From contig CAIQVJ010000124.1 in assembly GCA_903875225.1 (NCBI GenBank), positions 1 through 64,000 of the forward strand: a DNA stretch of 64,000 nt, given 5' to 3'. The notes below the pieces were generated by a model. The model was not told the origin of the DNA, made no database searches, and saw only the letters and a program-made list of their open reading frames with translations. Shown in pieces: positions 1 to 7,397 of the stretch (position 1 is its first letter; the number at the start of each line of letters is the position of its first letter). Position numbers and translations under genes: made by a program. Origin of the DNA: an uncultured Pseudomonadota bacterium (GTDB lineage: Bacteria; Myxococcota_A; UBA796; SXON01).

Positions 1-339
1 CAGCCACCACTCCGTCAGCCCAGGGTTTTCAATCTCGACGCACGACGCTCCACCGCAATCGCCGATCTGCGGGCCAGCGAGACCGATCGGCGCCATGACA
101 CTCCCCCGGCCGTAGGCCGTCGTCCGAACGCGCAGATCCGCGCCCAGGGAGACCGCCCCACCCGACTCAAACCAGGCCCGGATCCGGCCACCCGCGGTGC
201 TCGCCCGCACGCCATCCGCACCCGACACGAAGCCGCTTCCGCCACCCGTCCGAGCCGGGGGCGGGAGCGTGTACGCCGGCGCAACCGCGACGGGGGGAAC
301 GGAGGTGCAGGCGAGGAGCGCCGGGAGCAGAATGGTCAT
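1..339 (-). CDS. secreted lipoprotein, 3' end cut by window edge
   Basis: The frame is open from an ATG at 339 to the window edge, giving 113 visible codons without a stop. The start MTILLPALLAC is a very short type II signal peptide with the lipobox LLAC at residues 8-11 and Thr after the Cys, so outer-membrane sorting is expected. After the Cys come a Pro/Ala stretch and a Gly-rich beta-like region; no family is recognised. The ATG overlaps the stop of the upstream pectate-lyase-like gene as ATGA, so the two are probably translationally coupled and the lipoprotein may anchor or accompany that protein. The start is supported by this overlap; the function is unknown. Confidence 0.7.
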   Translation of the reverse strand, partial: MTILLPALLACTSVPPVAVAPAYTLPPPARTGGGSGFVSGADGVRASTAGGRIRAWFESGGAVSLGADLRVRTTAYGRGSVMAPIGLAGPQIGDCGGASCVEIENPGLTEWWL

Positions 340-2045
340 GGCCGTCGGCGTCGAATGAGGCCGAGCGCACTCAGATCGATGAGCAACTGGGCGAGCACCT
401 GCTGTGCGTTGTGCGGATGGAGCGCCCTGCTCCCCGCTCCGGGCAGGAGGTAGGCCTCACGCTCCACGGGCTCGGCCTCGAAGAAGCCCAGCGCCTTCGC
501 GTCCAGGCAAACCCTGGCAGCCGTGATCGTCAACTTCCCCGACGTGTCGGAGCCGATCTGCACCAGTTCCTCGGCGTGGTTTCCCGTGGCAACATTTGCC
601 TGCGCCCAGGAATTGAACATGTCACACGTCTGCCCGATGGAGGCGGTGTCGGAGATGTCCCAGACGTCGCTGCGCCGCGCGAGAAGCTCCGGCTCGGAGG
701 AACATCCGCTCACCACAACACCCTGCACGGTTCCCCGTATCCGGAAAACGCAGGCCCCAGGCGCCGCAACCGCCTGCGCACGCGGCCCGGCGCCCTTTGT
801 GGACGGACCGATTCCGGGTTTGAACGCCCGCACCTGCGTCGGAGGGGATGTGGCGATCGGCGCGGCGACGCGCCTCGTCCCGGCCGCCCCCGCGAGTCGC
901 GTGACGTTCGTCGACTTCGCGGGCTGGGGGGCGCGCAGAACGGAGGATTGGGCGCGCACGTCGCTGGCGGTCCGTCCGGACACCGATCGACCGGCCTGCG
1001 TGGCGGGGAGCCTCGCGGATGTTTCCGGACCACCACCGCTGCCTGCCAGGACCGGGAGCGGGGGGAGCGGGTCATGCCGCCCCCATGGCAACGGGTCGGC
1101 CGGACTCGGCGGCGGGAGCGGGCTGCGTGGATGGGGCTGCGGCAGCGGGCGGAGGGAGCCGGGGACCCGGAGCTCGACGACACGCGAGCCGAACGTGCAC
1201 CCGATGACCACCCCTCCGCTCCATATGCACGGCACACCTGGCCGCCCATCGATCAGGACGTACTGGGGAGGCGACCCACCGGCCATGTGACATCCGATCA
1301 GCCGCAGGCCAGTTGCATTGGGGTTCACCGGTCCGCCGTCGTGGAAGGTGAGGATCACGGCGCCCTCCACATTGTCGGTGAAGCTGCAATCGACGAAGCT
1401 CGGTTCGTCCATGATGCAGTCAACCCGGACCGCCCAGCCGAACTTCTCGATGATGAGCCCCACGGCTCCGATTTCAGAAGGCTCCCCCTTGATGCCCCCT
1501 TCCTCCTCGAGCCCCCAGTTGGTGAGCCAGAGCCCAACCGTTCCGGCCTCCCCAGTTCCGGAGATACTTCCGCCAATGAACTTGCAGTTGTTCAAGCTCC
1601 TCACGCGGACTGCCGCCCAGGGCGGGTCCGAGAGGGAAGGTCTCAACTGACCCACCGACACCCGGAGCTCCTGCATCGTGGGCCGAGCGGCACCTTCGAT
1701 CTCCAGGAGCGGGTTGTGCGCATCCACCCCGACCGGCGCCTCGATTCGGAGACCGATGAAGGTCTGCTCACCGCCGGTGATGTGGACGTATGCCTCGTTG
1801 GTCCCAGCCACCAGGGTTGCGCCAGCCAGGAACGTGCACCGCTGGTACGCAACATTGAACTCCAACACCCCATCGAACCGGTAGGTCCCGGCAGGGAACA
1901 GCACATGCTTCCCGCAGCTCAACCCGTAATTGATCGCCGCCTGGATCGACGCGGTGTCGTCAACGCTGCCATCCCCGGTCGCGCCGGGCAAGCCACCGAC
2001 AGCGTCCCGCACATTCGCGTACACATCGGAGAGATTCTGATCCAT
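336..2045 (-). CDS. pectate-lyase-fold (beta-helix) protein, tail-spike-like
   Basis: 569 residues. Residues about 24-75 carry the start of the Pectate_lyase_3/tail-spike type right-handed beta helix (GDGSVDDTASIQAAINYG, then FPAGTYRFDGVL), followed by helix rungs to about 295. Residues about 296-430 are a low-complexity Pro/Arg/Ala/Ser segment that interrupts the helix. Beta-rich sequence resumes to about 535, and the end is a short amphipathic segment (NAQQVLAQLLIDLSALGLI) like those closing many phage structural proteins. There is no signal peptide. ATG 2045 is chosen over an in-frame codon 18 nt upstream because GGAG lies 5 nt before it. The protein is likely a carbohydrate-binding or cleaving structural protein; catalytic residues cannot be assigned by eye. 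Confidence 0.65.
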   Translation of the reverse strand: MDQNLSDVYANVRDAVGGLPGATGDGSVDDTASIQAAINYGLSCGKHVLFPAGTYRFDGVLEFNVAYQRCTFLAGATLVAGTNEAYVHITGGEQTFIGLRIEAPVGVDAHNPLLEIEGAARPTMQELRVSVGQLRPSLSDPPWAAVRVRSLNNCKFIGGSISGTGEAGTVGLWLTNWGLEEEGGIKGEPSEIGAVGLIIEKFGWAVRVDCIMDEPSFVDCSFTDNVEGAVILTFHDGGPVNPNATGLRLIGCHMAGGSPPQYVLIDGRPGVPCIWSGGVVIGCTFGSRVVELRVPGSLRPLPQPHPRSPLPPPSPADPLPWGRHDPLPPLPVLAGSGGGPETSARLPATQAGRSVSGRTASDVRAQSSVLRAPQPAKSTNVTRLAGAAGTRRVAAPIATSPPTQVRAFKPGIGPSTKGAGPRAQAVAAPGACVFRIRGTVQGVVVSGCSSEPELLARRSDVWDISDTASIGQTCDMFNSWAQANVATGNHAEELVQIGSDTSGKLTITAARVCLDAKALGFFEAEPVEREAYLLPGAGSRALHPHNAQQVLAQLLIDLSALGLIRRRRP

Positions 2046-2135
2046 GGTGGCTCCAGATCGCAACAGACAAGGCTGAAGGTAACCGACTCGCGTCTCCCGC
2101 TGGCGGGTCGCCCCGCCAGGCCGGGACGCGGCGAA

Positions 2136-2543
2136 CTAACCGATCCGCTTCACGCAGAGCATGGCGCTGATGATCGCCGACTCCTGGAGCGCGCCGGAAT
2201 TGTTGCCATATCCGATCATGAACCGGGACGTGGGCAGAAAGTTGGCGACGGTGGAGTACGCCGACGACCGGGTCGAACCGTTTGCGGAGCCGACGGTGCC
2301 GATGGTGTACGGCCCGGACCCCGCTTCGGTGCTCCGGGTGTAGCCGCTCATGAAGTACACGTTCCAGCGGAACTGCGCCGAGATCCCCTCGGTGAGCGCG
2401 ATCACCGTCAACTCCTCGACACCCGTGAGATCGACGAGATCGTCCGATACGTCAAGATCGACGTAGACCGGCGAGGACATCAGGTTTCCGGCGGTGACGA
2501 CACGGGTCTTCGAGATGAGCGTGTAGGTCGAAAAAGTAGACAT
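2136..2543 (-). CDS. small beta-rich hypothetical protein, phage-structural-like
   Basis: 135 residues, starting MSTFSTYTLISKTRVV. The ATG at 2543 is preceded by GGAAGGA at good spacing; a longer in-frame version would begin in Arg-rich, non-protein-like sequence. The composition is Ser/Thr/Gly/Tyr-rich with predicted beta strands, no signal peptide and a single Cys near the C-terminus. It lies 90 nt upstream of the beta-helix gene on the same strand behind a shared promoter, so the two are probably co-transcribed. By size and composition it resembles small virion or fibre-associated proteins, but I do not recognise a family; the phage link is inference. Confidence 0.55.
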   Translation of the reverse strand: MSTFSTYTLISKTRVVTAGNLMSSPVYVDLDVSDDLVDLTGVEELTVIALTEGISAQFRWNVYFMSGYTRSTEAGSGPYTIGTVGSANGSTRSSAYSTVANFLPTSRFMIGYGNNSGALQESAIISAMLCVKRIG

Positions 2544-2660
2544 GGGTTTCCTTCCAGGTTGTTGCAGGTCAGGGCGTGTCCCCCTCCGCACCTGGAGGGT
2601 TCGGACCGGGCGGTCCGATGTCTGAAGTGTACCCCTGACCCCCAACTCCCGCTCGTCGCT

Positions 2661-2692
2661 CCAGGCCCAGGCCCAGGCCCAGGCCCAGGCCC
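2661..2692. repeat. five tandem CAGGCC hexamers
   Basis: CAGGCC is repeated five times without error (GGCCTG on the transcribed minus strand). It lies between the promoter at 2704-2733 and the start codon at 2543, thus inside the predicted 5' leader of the tail-like operon. It is not coding in any supported frame. Confidence 0.9.
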
Positions 2693-2703
2693 ATATAACG
2701 TAC

Positions 2704-2733
2704 TTAGTACCTAATATATTTGATGTTCGTCAA
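2704..2733 (-). promoter_or_regulatory. sigma70-like promoter of tail-like operon
   Basis: On the minus strand, TTGACG (2728-2733) and TACTAA (2704-2709) are separated by 18 nt within the most AT-rich stretch of this end of the window (about 2693-2745). A dyad GTAC-TTA-GTAC at 2700-2710 overlaps the -10 position and could bind a regulator. Transcription would start near 2697, leaving a leader of about 150 nt. The remaining sequence between 2544 and 2805 holds nothing else I can support. Confidence 0.45.
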
Positions 2734-2805
2734 GCAATTGTAAAGTCGGATCTGCACCGCCTGGGAGATGTCCTTTGGATTGAGGCTGGGGGGTCCCGCC
2801 CCCTT

Positions 2806-3282
2806 TCACCTCGACAATTCGAACGTACACCCTCCCGAGCACGAACCAGCGATCTTGTCCGCGGTCTGCAGGGCGCCCGTGCAACCGTGCATCGTGGCTC
2901 CGTCGTCGAAGGTGATCGTCGATCCGGACACCGTGCCGGCGTGCGGCATGCCGGCGTCACCGCCCGAGTACGTGATCGTCATGCTGCAGTCGCTCATCGC
3001 GACGGCGCACTTCGTGAGGCTCCCGGGACAGAACCCCGACCACGCCCAGTCCTCCGCGGGATCGACGCCGCACACCGGGGTGATCGGGACATCGGTGTCC
3101 GTGTCACTGTCGGTGTCCGCATCTGCGTCTGTGTCGGTGTCGGCATCGCTGTCCGAGTCCGCGTCGGTGTCCGCGTCGCTGTCAGTGTCCGCGTCACCGC
3201 TGTCGACCGGCGTGCCCGAGTCGAAGGGGGCCGGGCCCGAGTCGGCGGGGCCCTTCGTGCAGGCGAGGAGCAGTAGGAACAT
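2806..3282 (-). CDS. lipoprotein with Asp/Ser/Thr repeat stalk
   Basis: 158 residues. The start MFLLLLAC puts the lipobox Cys at residue 8, an extremely short signal peptide with no basic residue. The start is fixed by GGAG 5 nt before the ATG. After the Cys come TKGPADSGP and a flexible acidic stalk of D-T/S/A-D repeats (about residues 27-65), then a small globular domain with six Cys (PVCGVDP, GFCPG, KCAV, DCSM, GCTG, SCSGGC). No family is recognised. Such acidic-stalk lipoproteins are common in myxobacteria-like genomes and are presumably surface exposed. It is apparently a single-gene unit divergent from the hydroxylase gene. Confidence 0.75.
   Translation of the reverse strand: MFLLLLACTKGPADSGPAPFDSGTPVDSGDADTDSDADTDADSDSDADTDTDADADTDSDTDTDVPITPVCGVDPAEDWAWSGFCPGSLTKCAVAMSDCSMTITYSGGDAGMPHAGTVSGSTITFDDGATMHGCTGALQTADKIAGSCSGGCTFELSR
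3089..3201. repeat. degenerate GTGTCC/GCGTCG hexanucleotide repeat (coding)
   Basis: This is a run of degenerate 6-nt units encoding the alternating D-T/S/A-D stalk of the lipoprotein. It is a low-complexity coding minisatellite likely to vary in length between strains. Confidence 0.75.
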
Positions 3283-3375
3283 GGGAACTCCGCGGATGGG
3301 GGAGGATTATCGCGGGAGGGGTGGGCCTGCGGCCATCGCGCCCGTCGCCGGATCGGGCGCGATACTTCCCGACGC

Positions 3376-4236
3376 TTGACGAACCTGCTCGCCGCGATGC
3401 CCCCCGACCCGACGCTGTACGCGACGCCGTTCTTCGTCGTCACCCTCATCGCGGAGGCGCTGCTGCTCCGGCGCTGGAAGGGCGCTCGCGGGCACCCCTA
3501 CGAGCTTCGGGACGCCTCGGCGAGCCTGGCCATGGGACTCGGGAGCCTCGCGGTGATCGGGGCCTGGAACGTGGTGAGCTTCGCCGTGTACGCGTGGCTG
3601 AACACCTTCCGGCTGTGCTCCATCCCGCCGAGCCCGCTCGGTTGGATCGCCGTCATGGTGGCCTGGGACTTCGCCTACTACTGGGACCACCGGTTCAGCC
3701 ACGAGATCCGCCTGTTCTGGGCGGCCCACGTGAACCACCACTCGAGCCGCGCCTACAATCTCTCCACCGCGTTGCGCCAACCGTGGACCGCTCTCCAGAC
3801 CACCCTGTTCGTCGCACCACTGGCCCTCCTCGGGTTCAGCGCCGAGATGCTCTACCTCGCCTGGGGCTTCAACCTCATCTACCAGTACTGGGTGCACACC
3901 GAGGTCGTCGGCAGGCTCGGCCCGCTGGAGTGGGTGTTGAACACCCCGTCGCATCACCGGGTGCATCACGGCGCAAACCCGCAGTACCTGGACAAGAACT
4001 ACGGCGGCATCCTGATCCTCTGGGACCGCTTGTTCGGCACCTTCGCCCCCGAGATCGAGCCGCCGGTCTACGGGCTCACGAAGAACATCGACACCTACAA
4101 CCCGCTCCGCATCGCGTTCCACGAGTGGATCGCGCTGGCGCGGGACATGGCAGGCGCCGCGAGCCTCGGCGAGGCGCTCCGATACGCGCTGGCTCGGCCC
4201 GGCTGGGCGCCGGCGAGGGACCGCACGGCGAACTGA
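3376..4236 (+). CDS. fatty acid hydroxylase / sterol desaturase family membrane protein
   Basis: 286 residues, integral membrane di-iron enzyme of the fatty acid hydroxylase superfamily. The histidine clusters are all present: H105-x3-H109 (DHRFSHE), H118-x2-HH (HVNHHSS), H174 and H194-x2-HH (HRVHHG). Hydrophobic helices lie at about 15-30, 50-75, 85-102, 140-155 and 158-172. The family hydroxylates or desaturates lipids, sterols or carotenoids with O2; the substrate here is unknown. The start is uncertain: TTG 3376 gives the longest frame and ATG 3397 is an alternative, with no Shine-Dalgarno before either. It lies 80 nt upstream of the FadR-type operon on the same strand, suggesting related lipid metabolism. 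Confidence 0.85.
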   Translation: MTNLLAAMPPDPTLYATPFFVVTLIAEALLLRRWKGARGHPYELRDASASLAMGLGSLAVIGAWNVVSFAVYAWLNTFRLCSIPPSPLGWIAVMVAWDFAYYWDHRFSHEIRLFWAAHVNHHSSRAYNLSTALRQPWTALQTTLFVAPLALLGFSAEMLYLAWGFNLIYQYWVHTEVVGRLGPLEWVLNTPSHHRVHHGANPQYLDKNYGGILILWDRLFGTFAPEIEPPVYGLTKNIDTYNPLRIAFHEWIALARDMAGAASLGEALRYALARPGWAPARDRTAN

Positions 4237-4281
4237 CAGCGGGCTGTCCCGGCACCGGACGTCCGCCGCGGAACGACTGGC

Positions 4282-4309
4282 TTGACGCCGTAGGTCAAGT
4301 GGTTAAACC
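4282..4309 (+). promoter_or_regulatory. promoter of the FadR-type operon
   Basis: TTGACG (4282-4287) lies 16 nt before TAAACC (4304-4309). The start codon at 4317 is only 8 nt past the -10, so the transcript would be leaderless or nearly so; no ribosome site is present. The -10 lies inside the palindrome at 4298-4312. Confidence 0.4.
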
Positions 4310-4312
4310 ACT
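4298..4312. promoter_or_regulatory. FadR/GntR-type operator palindrome
   Basis: AGTGGTTAAACCACT is a perfect 7-bp inverted repeat around one central base. Its core TGGT-N3-ACCA matches the known operator pattern of FadR-subfamily regulators. It sits over the predicted -10 and 4 nt before the regulator's own start codon, the expected position for autorepression. Confidence 0.7.
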
Positions 4313-4316
4313 AAGT

Positions 4317-5021
4317 ATGTTCACGCCGGTCTCCCGCTCCCGACCCGTCGATCGTGTCGCCGAACAGCTCCGTGACGCGATCCTCGGGGGCTCCCCCGCC
4401 CCTGGCGAGGCCCTCCCGGCGGAGCGTGAGCTCGCGGTCTCGCTCGGCGTGAGCCGACTCACGCTGCGCGCGGCGCTCTCCCGGCTCGAGGCCGAGGGGC
4501 TCGTCCGGGCACGGCAGGGCGACGGCGTCCGGGTGCTCGACCCGGCTCAGCACGCCACGCTCGACATCCTCGCGCACACCTCCGTGGCCACACGGCCCGA
4601 GCTGTTCCGGGGGTTCCTGGAGCTGCGACGCGCCCTGGCGGCCGAGGTCGTGGCGCTGGCCTGCGAGCGGATGCCCGAGAGCGCGCTCACGGCGTTGCGG
4701 GCGCTCGTAGACCTCCAGCGCGCCGAGCAGGGCCCGGACGCATGGCGGGAGCGGGACCTCGCGATCACCCGCGCGATCCTCCACGGCGCCGACAACTTCG
4801 CCATGGTCCTGCTGCTCAACAGCGTCGAGGGCGTCTGGCGGGCGCATCCCGAGCTCGCGGACGCGCTCGCCGCCGATCGCGCGCTCGCCGTGGCGGGCTA
4901 CGACCTCGTCGTGGCGCTGATCACGGCGCGGGACAGCACCCACGTGCGCGAGCTCGTACGCACGTCGCTGGAGGCCCTCGACAGAGCCGCCCTCTCGCAC
5001 CTCGACGGGAGCCGCCCATGA
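4317..5021 (+). CDS. GntR-family (FadR subfamily) transcriptional regulator
   Basis: 234 residues. The N-terminal winged helix-turn-helix (about 8-72) has the typical pattern LRDAILGG...PAERELAVSLGVSRLTLRAALSRLEAEGLV followed by the wing GDGVRVL. The C-terminal all-helical FCD/FadR effector domain spans about 80-228 and should bind an acyl-CoA or small organic acid. The start ATG 4317 is chosen because the helix-turn-helix begins at the usual distance and the operator and -10 are immediately upstream. The stop overlaps the next gene by ATGA, making it first gene of a four-gene coupled operon. It most likely represses itself and the downstream oxidoreductase genes until a lipid-derived ligand is present. 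Confidence 0.85.
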   Translation: MFTPVSRSRPVDRVAEQLRDAILGGSPAPGEALPAERELAVSLGVSRLTLRAALSRLEAEGLVRARQGDGVRVLDPAQHATLDILAHTSVATRPELFRGFLELRRALAAEVVALACERMPESALTALRALVDLQRAEQGPDAWRERDLAITRAILHGADNFAMVLLLNSVEGVWRAHPELADALAADRALAVAGYDLVVALITARDSTHVRELVRTSLEALDRAALSHLDGSRP

Positions 5022-5569
5022 CGCTCGCCAAGGAGCTCCAGGCCTCGAGCCCATCCCAGCTCCGCCGCAGGCTGCTGGACGGGCACCCCGTGGACCCCCG
5101 CGCCCTCGAAGGGTGGGCCTACCGTGGCACAAGCGTCGGACTCCCGGCGTTCATCGAGCGCTTGACGTGGAAGACCTTCCAGAAGACCTTCTGGCGCGAT
5201 CCCGCGAGCGGGCGGCTGCTCGGTTGGAACGTGCGGTTGGAGCAGGATGGGACCGACGCCCCAAGCCGCCCGAGACAGCGGGACGGCAGGCCCCTGTGCG
5301 TCTGGCACTACGAGGTGATCGAACCGCGCGGCGTAGCGATGCCCGCGGGCTTCGACCGGGGGTTGATCATCGACTACGGGCGCGGCCACCGCCCTCCGAT
5401 CGACATGCGTTTCGTGAAGGACCCGCTCGTCGCCGTCGAACCCGGGAACAACGACGTGCTGCTCGGGGTGAGCTACGCGGTGGCCCTCGGTGCCTGCCTC
5501 GTCACGCCCACGTGGTTCACCCTGGAGCGGGACCACCCGATCGACTTCGTTCCCCGGGAGCTTTCGTGA
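5018..5569 (+). CDS. conserved-looking hypothetical protein of GMC operon
   Basis: 183 residues, soluble, no signal peptide. Recognisable blocks are WAYRGTSVGLPAFIERLTWK near residue 28, GWNVRLEQDG near 70 and a C-terminal half rich in aromatic residues and Gly ending HPIDFVPRELS. I do not recognise a domain. The gene overlaps the regulator by ATGA upstream and the next gene by GTGA downstream, so it is made together with the GMC enzyme. A role in binding or presenting a hydrophobic substrate is possible but is inference from context only. Start ATG 5018 is supported by the overlap. Confidence 0.75.
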   Translation: MTLAKELQASSPSQLRRRLLDGHPVDPRALEGWAYRGTSVGLPAFIERLTWKTFQKTFWRDPASGRLLGWNVRLEQDGTDAPSRPRQRDGRPLCVWHYEVIEPRGVAMPAGFDRGLIIDYGRGHRPPIDMRFVKDPLVAVEPGNNDVLLGVSYAVALGACLVTPTWFTLERDHPIDFVPRELS

Positions 5570-5898
5570 CCGCCACCGAGAAACACTGGGCAGTACAGGT
5601 GTTCGCCGCGATCCTGCCTGGATCCGCGCCGTCCGATCCCGTTGCGTTCTGGCGGTGCATGTCCACCGGCGCCCCCACGTTCACCCCCGGCATCCGGTTG
5701 ATGCTCCTGGCGGTCCTCCTCCTTCCCCTGTTCGACCGCCGCTTTCTCCGCCCGTTCCCCCTGCTCTCCTCCGCGCAGCGGGAGGCGTTCCTCGTCGCGC
5801 TCGACACGAGCCCGTCCTACCTCTCGCGGCAGCTTGTCGCGACCTTCAAGATCCTCGCCTGCTTCGCCTGGTCCGACTCGCTCCGGACGACGCCATGA
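5566..5898 (+). CDS. GMC oxidoreductase small-subunit-like protein
   Basis: 110 residues from a GTG that overlaps the preceding stop as GTGA, and itself ending in ATGA with the oxidoreductase start. It has a hydrophobic central stretch (GIRLMLLAVLLLPLFDRRF) and a helical end with SAQREAFLVALDTS and YLSRQLVATFKILACFAW. The size, helix pattern and position directly before a GMC enzyme resemble the gluconate 2-dehydrogenase subunit 3-like domain found fused or adjacent to long-chain alcohol oxidases. Assignment rests on context and pattern, so it is moderate. It probably stabilises or membrane-attaches the large subunit. Confidence 0.65.
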   Translation: MTATEKHWAVQVFAAILPGSAPSDPVAFWRCMSTGAPTFTPGIRLMLLAVLLLPLFDRRFLRPFPLLSSAQREAFLVALDTSPSYLSRQLVATFKILACFAWSDSLRTTP

Positions 5899-7397
5899 CC
5901 CCGCCGCTCGTCCACATCGACGGCCGCACGGTCCGCCAGGCGCTGCGTCTCGCGGCCGAGGTGGTCGTCGTGGGGAGCGGACCGGCGGGCGCGACCGTCG
6001 CGCGCCGACTCGCCGCAAGGGGGGTGCGCGTGCTCGTGTTGGAGGAGGGCCACAACCACACGCCCGACACCTTCGTCGAGAGCGGGGTCCGCGCGATGTC
6101 GGACTTGTACCGGGATCTGGGCACCTCCATCGCGCTGGGGGACAACCCGATGCCGTACCTGCAGGGCCGCGCGGTCGGCGGCACGTCGGTGATCAACGGG
6201 GCGATCTGTTGGGAGTTCCCCGAGGAGGTCCATGGTGGCTGGGTTGCGGCAGACCCGGGACTTGGGAGCGCGGTCCCGCTGGAAGCGCTGCGGGCGGCCG
6301 AGTTGGAGCTGTCGGCGCGCTTGAACATCGCGGGGACAGACCCGGCGATCGCCGGCCGCAAGGCCGGGATCATGGCGGCGGGGGCGGACCGGTTGGGCCT
6401 GGCGCACCGTCCGATCCTCCGCAACGTGGTGGGTTGCCAGGGCTCCGGGCGGTGCCTGCAGGGTTGCCCGAACGGCGCCAAACTGTCGATGGACCGCTCG
6501 CTGCTGCCAGATGCCGTGCGCGACGGCGCGCGGATCGTGGCGGGGATCCGCGTGACGCGTGTCCTCACGGACGGCAAGGGCGCGTACGGGGTCGTGGGCG
6601 TCTCGGCAGGGGGCGCACGGGTGGAGGTGCGCGCCTCACGCGGCGTGGTGCTCGCGGCCAGCGCGATCCAGACGCCCAACCTGCTCCGCCGGAGCGGGAT
6701 CCTCCATGGCCCGGTGGGCGACGGGCTCTCCGGACACCCGGGCGTCTCGGTGACCGGACGCTTCAAGGACCCCGTGCAGAACCACCGGGGCGCCACGCAG
6801 GGGCACGAGGTGACCGGCCTGCGGCACGAGGGGCTCAAGTTGGAGACGCTCGGCTTCGATCGCTCGATCCTCGGTAGTCGGATCCCCGGTGTGGGGCAGG
6901 AGTTGGCGCGTCGCATCGCGGAGATCGACCACTACGCCGTCCAGGGCGCCGCGATCCGGGCCGAGGGGCGGGGTACGGTCCGGCCGGGGCTCGGCGGGCC
7001 GCTGGTCCGGTTCCCCATGCCGGAGGGCGACGTGCGAAAGGCCCGACGCGCTGTCCGCAGGCTCGGCGAGGTGCTGCTCGCCGCGGGGGCCGAGGAGGTC
7101 TACCCGGGGGTCGCGGGGTTCGACCCCGTGGTTCGTGATCCCGCCCGCATGGCCGCCATCGACGGGGAGGGCCCGCTCGACCCGAAGGCCTACCCGATGT
7201 CCGTCACCCACCTCTTCGGGACGACCCGCATGGGCTCGGACCCCTCGACGAGCGTGGTCCGACCGGACTTTCGCCACCACCGGGTGCCCGGGCTCTGGGT
7301 GGCCGACTCGAGCGTGTTCCCGACCAACCTCGGGGTGAACCCGCAGCTCCCGATCATGGCGATGGCAACGCTGTGTGCAGCGGCAGTCGCAAGTTGA
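5895..7397 (+). CDS. GMC family FAD-dependent oxidoreductase
   Basis: 500 residues. The FAD-binding Rossmann motif VVVVGSGPAGATVARRL lies at about 22-38 and the GMC signature-like GRAVGGTSVINGAICW at about 92-107. A Cys-rich loop CQGSGRCLQGCPNGAK is typical of the alcohol oxidase/cholesterol-oxidase-like branch, and the C-terminus has HLFGTTRMG and the final NPQLPIMAMA block with the catalytic-region Asn. It oxidises an alcohol, probably a long-chain, sterol or polyprenyl alcohol given the neighbouring hydroxylase and FadR-type regulator; substrate is inference. ATG 5895 overlaps the previous stop. Its stop TGA abuts the convergent MFS stop, forming TGATCA. Confidence 0.88.
   Translation: MTPPLVHIDGRTVRQALRLAAEVVVVGSGPAGATVARRLAARGVRVLVLEEGHNHTPDTFVESGVRAMSDLYRDLGTSIALGDNPMPYLQGRAVGGTSVINGAICWEFPEEVHGGWVAADPGLGSAVPLEALRAAELELSARLNIAGTDPAIAGRKAGIMAAGADRLGLAHRPILRNVVGCQGSGRCLQGCPNGAKLSMDRSLLPDAVRDGARIVAGIRVTRVLTDGKGAYGVVGVSAGGARVEVRASRGVVLAASAIQTPNLLRRSGILHGPVGDGLSGHPGVSVTGRFKDPVQNHRGATQGHEVTGLRHEGLKLETLGFDRSILGSRIPGVGQELARRIAEIDHYAVQGAAIRAEGRGTVRPGLGGPLVRFPMPEGDVRKARRAVRRLGEVLLAAGAEEVYPGVAGFDPVVRDPARMAAIDGEGPLDPKAYPMSVTHLFGTTRMGSDPSTSVVRPDFRHHRVPGLWVADSSVFPTNLGVNPQLPIMAMATLCAAAVAS

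Noticed and set aside
3089..3201. Repeat array resembling a CRISPR or regulatory repeat
   Set aside because: Units are 6 nt, degenerate and in frame, encoding an acidic lipoprotein stalk.
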